Origin: Algoriphagus litoralis
GTDB taxonomy: Bacteria; Bacteroidota; Bacteroidia; Cytophagales; Cyclobacteriaceae
Reading direction: 5' to 3'
Length of the DNA stretch: 64,000 nucleotides
Assembly (NCBI RefSeq): GCF_003259255.1
Contig: NZ_QGOL01000002.1
Span: forward strand, 558,001-622,000
The translations under genes were made by a program, and so were the position numbers. The notes beneath the pieces are model-generated. The model was not told the DNA's origin. It saw nothing but the letters and a program-made list of their open reading frames with translations, and did no database searches. This document shows, one piece after another, positions 60,494 to 64,000 of the stretch (position 1 is its first letter; every line of letters begins with the position of its first letter).

Positions 60494-62436
60494 CGTCTGA
60501 AATAGTCAAGCTGAAACCGGATATTGACGATGTCCTGAAGTTCGGATATCGGCACGAAAGCATTTTTTAGCAATTGGCGCTGCAGTTTTCCCAGAGATTT
60601 TGGATTGATGTAGCGTCCGCTGTTTTTATTTTGCAGTCCTTCCAGAGCCCGCATTCGCATCAAGATTTCATAAGCTTTGCCTGCCTGAGAAAAAAGCTCC
60701 GCATTGTTGGGTTCCAGTTCTGCCAGTTTTTCAAAGCGACGGAAGGTGTTGTTGATCCCGACGACTTGGTGACTCAGAACCAAAAGTCTGGCAAGATCAG
60801 TCAGGGGTAACATTGCCCGAAGTTTGATGTCAAACTGGTCCTGATTTTCACCCGATTTTTCGACAACAAAGTCCTTAAAAAAGCCAAGAGGTGGAGGATT
60901 TTTCATTGCGTTGAGCGCTAGAAAGTTCAGGAATACCTGCTTTTTGCCAATTTCCTGATAGATATGATCGGAGAGCTCCGTTGCCAGACTTTTGCTTCCG
61001 GCTACGGACCTAAAATCGAAGAAAATCGACACCTTCAGTAGGGATTCTGGAGAAGGATGCAGAATCCACTCGGTAAAATAGTCTTTCCAGGTCGAAAGCG
61101 GCTGAACCCACTCCGGATTGCTCGCCATGATTTTACCAGGACAGAGATCAAAGCCGCAGGCCAAAAGTATCTCTACCACACCTTCTCCCAATTTCAGGAA
61201 ATATTCCGATGTCTTTTCTCGAAGATCCTCCGGCACATCCTCATAGAGAATGGCGTTGTCCAGATCTGTCCGGAGCAACTGTTCTTCCCGACCTTCGCTT
61301 CCCATAGAAAGGAAACAAAACCGAATGCTGCTCATATTCGGATAGTCCGTCTCGAGCTGGTTTGTGACGATTTTCAATGCCTGTCGGATGATTACATCGT
61401 TGATCTCGGTCATGATAGAAGCCACAAATTCCATCGAAACTTCATTTTCCAAATAGTACTCCAGCATTTGCCCGGCTCGATCACGGATTTTCCGCATTTC
61501 TGCTATCTCCAAGGTATTCATCAAGCCATGGATTAGCACCGCCGGACTGTTTCCCATGGAAAGAAATACATCATGATCGGAGATTATCCCACCGATGGGG
61601 CTTTGATCCGACCCATCTTCAGTCAGTACCAAGTGGTGGAGGCGATGGCGGATCATGGTCAGGTACAGATTGGAAAATCCATCTTGCTTTTTCCGCGTGA
61701 TCACGGGGCTGGTCATGACTTCAGATACAGGCTTTTCAGGAGAAATTCCTGCTGCCAAAACCCGAGATCTCAGGTCCTTATCAGTCAAAATTCCTGCAGG
61801 AAATGATTTTTCATCGCAAATTACAATACTACTCACTTGCGCTTCAGCCATTTGCAATGCAGCGGCTTGAATGGAAGTATCAGGTGGACAAGTCAAAACT
61901 TTCTCCGAAAAATTAACTGCCGATTGATCCGAAAAAATCAGTAAAGAATGATCTCCGGAGTCATTTTTGAATTCACCCCGAGCTTTTTGTCCTTGAGAGA
62001 GATCTTGACGGACGACCACCTGACCTGCAGCGAAACCTGCCGCAAAAAAGAGTGCCACCCGGCTGTTTTCTTCCAGGATTTTTTCAAAAACTGCCACAGG
62101 GACTGAATAGATCAAACTGTTCTCGATGACCTTGGAACTCAGTAAGTAAGGCCGCTTTCCCAGCAAAGCCAACACACCAAAAACGTCACCCTCATCGCAA
62201 ATTTCACGGATTTGGTCACCATCTGATGCATTTTCTACGAGCTGAATCTGTCCTTCTTTCAGGATAAAAAAATGAGGCCTTGCAGCCTCACCCTGTCGGA
62301 AAAATATTTCCCCTTTTTCTAAATACTGAATCTCCACACTTTGAGCCACACGCGTCAAATCCTCCTTTCCCAAAAATGAAAAAGGAGGGAATCTGCGAAG
62401 GAACTCCGCAACCCGATTGACGATGACGTTGGCCAT
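60490..62436 (-). CDS. cNMP-binding/CBS/DUF294 nucleotidyltransferase-like signalling protein
   Basis: A 648-residue cytoplasmic multi-domain protein. A cyclic-nucleotide-binding domain (residues 15-130, EKGEIFFRQGEAARPHFF) is followed by a CBS pair (about 180-300). The DUF294 nucleotidyltransferase-like domain comes next, with LSMGSEGREEQLLRTDLDNA, the G-S-x-x-R-x-E and D-x-D pattern seen in GlnD-type uridylyltransferases. A DUF294 C-terminal helical domain ends the protein. It lies between acs and the exonuclease gene. It is likely to sense nucleotides and modify or control a partner, perhaps the acetyl-CoA synthetase or an acetate transporter; this is inference. Confidence 0.87.
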   Translation of the reverse strand: MANVIVNRVAEFLRRFPPFSFLGKEDLTRVAQSVEIQYLEKGEIFFRQGEAARPHFFILKEGQIQLVENASDGDQIREICDEGDVFGVLALLGKRPYLLSSKVIENSLIYSVPVAVFEKILEENSRVALFFAAGFAAGQVVVRQDLSQGQKARGEFKNDSGDHSLLIFSDQSAVNFSEKVLTCPPDTSIQAAALQMAEAQVSSIVICDEKSFPAGILTDKDLRSRVLAAGISPEKPVSEVMTSPVITRKKQDGFSNLYLTMIRHRLHHLVLTEDGSDQSPIGGIISDHDVFLSMGNSPAVLIHGLMNTLEIAEMRKIRDRAGQMLEYYLENEVSMEFVASIMTEINDVIIRQALKIVTNQLETDYPNMSSIRFCFLSMGSEGREEQLLRTDLDNAILYEDVPEDLREKTSEYFLKLGEGVVEILLACGFDLCPGKIMASNPEWVQPLSTWKDYFTEWILHPSPESLLKVSIFFDFRSVAGSKSLATELSDHIYQEIGKKQVFLNFLALNAMKNPPPLGFFKDFVVEKSGENQDQFDIKLRAMLPLTDLARLLVLSHQVVGINNTFRRFEKLAELEPNNAELFSQAGKAYEILMRMRALEGLQNKNSGRYINPKSLGKLQRQLLKNAFVPISELQDIVNIRFQLDYFRR

Positions 62437-62442
62437 TTTTAA

Positions 62443-62478
62443 AGTATCTAGTATCTAGATTTTAGTATCAAGATCAGA
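62443..62478. repeat. Degenerate TAGTATC word repeat
   Basis: AGTATCT occurs in tandem at 62443-62456 and AGTATCA again at 62464-62470, in the gap between acs and the cNMP/CBS gene. Confidence 0.5.
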
Positions 62479-62546
62479 GTAAAGAAAAAAGAATCTAGAA
62501 ATTCAGAAAGCAGAAAAAATGGTAAAGCTTAACCAAAAAGGAATAG

Positions 62547-62590
62547 CTTCCAAACTTCCTAGCCTCCTAACTCCCTTACTTCCTGCCCTC
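62547..62590. repeat. Degenerate CTTCCTA/CTCCTAA word repeat at the end of acs
   Basis: Several variants of CTTCC(T/A)A and CTCCTAA follow each other and run over the acs stop codon (62576-62578) into its last codons. It is the third word type of degenerate repeat in the window's gaps. Confidence 0.45.
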
Positions 62591-64000
62591 AATAATTTTT
62601 TCCACCACATCCGGATCCAATAGCGTACTCGTATCACCCATATTGTCCAGACTTCCTTCGGCTACTTTTCGAAGAATCCGTCGCATGATTTTTCCGGATC
62701 TGGTCTTTGGAAGTCCTGGTACGATTTGAATCTTATCCGGCTTAGCGATCGGCCCGATGATTTTTGAGACCGTGTCTTTGATTTCATTGATGAGGTTTTC
62801 CTCAGTTCGGTTGGCCATATCGCAGATCACATAGGCATAGATGCCTTGACCTTTGACCTCGTGAGGATAGCCCACCACGGCAGATTCGATGACTTTTGGA
62901 TGTTCGTTGATCGCATTTTCTACTTCCGCAGTTCCCATTCGGTGCCCGGAGACGTTGATCACATCATCCACACGTCCAAGGATTCGGTAGTAGCCGTCGT
63001 GATCCCGCTTGACCCCGTCACCTGTGAAGTACATTCCTTTGTAAGTAGAAAAGTAAGTCTGCTTGCATCGCTCGTGATCACCATAGGTCGTGCGGATCAT
63101 GGAAGGCCAAGGGAATTTAATGCAAAGATTACCTTCCACAGAGTTTCCTTTCAGTTCTTTACCTTCCGGATCGACAATACAGAGCTGAATCCCTGGCAAT
63201 GGTAAGGTAGCAAATGCAGGTTTGGTCGGGGTCAGTCCTGCCAAAGGCGATATCAGAATTCCCCCGGTTTCTGTCTGCCACCAGGTATCTACGATGGGAC
63301 ATTTTCCCTTGCCGATATGCGTATGATACCAGTGCCAAGCTTCCTCATTGATGGGTTCGCCGACTGATCCTAGCACTTTGAGTGAGCTCAAATCATGTCC
63401 CTGAATCGGCTCGGTACCGTAAGCCTGAAGTGCGCGGATTGCGGTCGGTGCAGTGTAGAATATGTTGACTTTATGCTTTTCCACGACTTCCCAAAAGCGG
63501 CTTGGCGAAGGATAAGTAGGCACACCTTCAAACATCAGAGTCGTCGCTCCAGCCAATAAGGGCCCATAGACAATGTATGAGTGGCCTGTGATCCAACCGA
63601 TATCCGCGGTACACCAATACACATCGCCCGCGTCATATTGGAATACATTATCAAAAGAATATTTGGTATACACCATGTACCCACCAGTGGTATGGACTAC
63701 TCCTTTTGGTTTACCGGTGGAGCCGGAAGTGTAGAGGATAAACAGCATGTCTTCGCTGTCCATTTCTTCTGCGATATTCTTTTCGGACTGACCACTCATG
63801 ACCTCGTGCCACCAAAAGTCCCTGCCTTCTTTCATGGTGACTTCCTGACCGGTTCTTTGGTAGACGATCACGGTTTCTACTGATGATTTTTCAAGGGCCT
63901 CATCGACTACGGATTTTACACCGATTTTTTTGCTTCCTCTATAATTTCCATCGGAAGTTAAGATAGCTTTTGCGCCGCAGTCTATCACCCGATCTGCTAG
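62576..64000 (-). CDS. acs: Acetyl-CoA synthetase, C-terminal 475 residues
   Basis: AMP-forming enzyme that activates acetate to acetyl-CoA. The N-terminal part lies beyond the right edge; normal length is about 630-650 residues. The adenylate core motif [29 protein letters not shown] and [20 protein letters not shown] are present. The lysine usually acetylated for control is in [12 protein letters not shown]. It is upstream of the cNMP/CBS/DUF294 and exonuclease genes on the same strand, separated from them by a 139-bp gap with word-like repeats. Confidence 0.97.
   Translation of the reverse strand, partial: LADRVIDCGAKAILTSDGNYRGSKKIGVKSVVDEALEKSSVETVIVYQRTGQEVTMKEGRDFWWHEVMSGQSEKNIAEEMDSEDMLFILYTSGSTGKPKGVVHTTGGYMVYTKYSFDNVFQYDAGDVYWCTADIGWITGHSYIVYGPLLAGATTLMFEGVPTYPSPSRFWEVVEKHKVNIFYTAPTAIRALQAYGTEPIQGHDLSSLKVLGSVGEPINEEAWHWYHTHIGKGKCPIVDTWWQTETGGILISPLAGLTPTKPAFATLPLPGIQLCIVDPEGKELKGNSVEGNLCIKFPWPSMIRTTYGDHERCKQTYFSTYKGMYFTGDGVKRDHDGYYRILGRVDDVINVSGHRMGTAEVENAINEHPKVIESAVVGYPHEVKGQGIYAYVICDMANRTEENLINEIKDTVSKIIGPIAKPDKIQIVPGLPKTRSGKIMRRILRKVAEGSLDNMGDTSTLLDPDVVEKIIEGRK

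Noticed and set aside
1..64000. CRISPR arrays, tRNA/rRNA genes, insertion sequences, replication origin
   Set aside because: Reading both strands by eye showed no regularly spaced repeats, no T-loop or rRNA signature, no transposase and no dnaA-box cluster; a tRNAscan or Rfam search was not possible.

Overview
The window is chromosomal DNA from a member of the Bacteroidota, most likely Cytophagales (Cyclobacteriaceae, Algoriphagus-like). The evidence is a SusC/SusD pair, a T9SS C-terminal sorting domain, a fused SecD-SecF, a bacterial GGGP synthase, DUF4270 and DUF4403 proteins, bacillithiol-type YtxJ, and promoters of the Bacteroidota type TAnnTTTG. Shine-Dalgarno sequences are weak or absent. 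The family is an inference; the phylum is well supported. I saw no tRNA, rRNA, CRISPR array, prophage or insertion sequence.

Layout. 1-9.9 kb: housekeeping genes (secDF with a small upstream ORF, udk, rdgB, two LOG proteins, a YkgJ cysteine-cluster protein, a holin-like membrane operon, GGGP synthase, an AraC regulator). 9.9-20.4 kb: acyl-CoA dehydrogenase, a panC-panD-ybhN-yugP operon facing a one-domain glycogen-synthase homologue plus DUF4270 lipoprotein, then glmS, a Kazal-type lipoprotein, prfA and a GNAT acetyltransferase. 20.4-24.1 kb: a large secreted propeller protein with a T9SS tail and a one-haem lipoprotein. 24.3-37.1 kb: an accessory block of SusC, SusD, a giant FG-GAP/ASPIC lipoprotein, a SUMF1-like protein, a Tat-exported Gfo/Idh/MocA oxidoreductase, a Tat-exported hydroxypyruvate-isomerase-like protein and a small propeller. 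It has no glycoside hydrolase.

37.3-42.7 kb: a HisA paralogue that has lost a catalytic Asp, an exported amidohydrolase, an RsmI-like methyltransferase, an M19 dipeptidase and an envelope protein built of three 71-residue repeats. 42.9-52.1 kb: sugar metabolism. An SLC45-like sugar transporter and an amylosucrase-type GH13 enzyme run toward a LacI regulator. Divergent from that regulator is a tight cassette: hexulose-phosphate-synthase-like enzyme, zinc dehydrogenase, SDR, TIM-barrel isomerase and SMP-30 lactonase. 52.2-58.3 kb: pheS, a fasciclin protein, an orphan secreted protein, a TonB-dependent outer-membrane protein and ytxJ. 58.4-64 kb: a DUF4403 lipoprotein, then acs, a cNMP/CBS/DUF294 protein and a DnaQ-like exonuclease on the minus strand.

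The best candidates for undescribed biology are the HPS-like/dehydrogenase/isomerase/lactonase cassette (47.6-52.1 kb), the small membrane ORF ending in Lys-Gly-Pro just upstream of secDF (a possible nascent-chain sensor), the HisA-like enzyme without its catalytic Asp, the SusCD block lacking CAZymes but carrying Tat-exported sugar enzymes, and the intergenic repeat elements at 52.1 and 53.4 kb.
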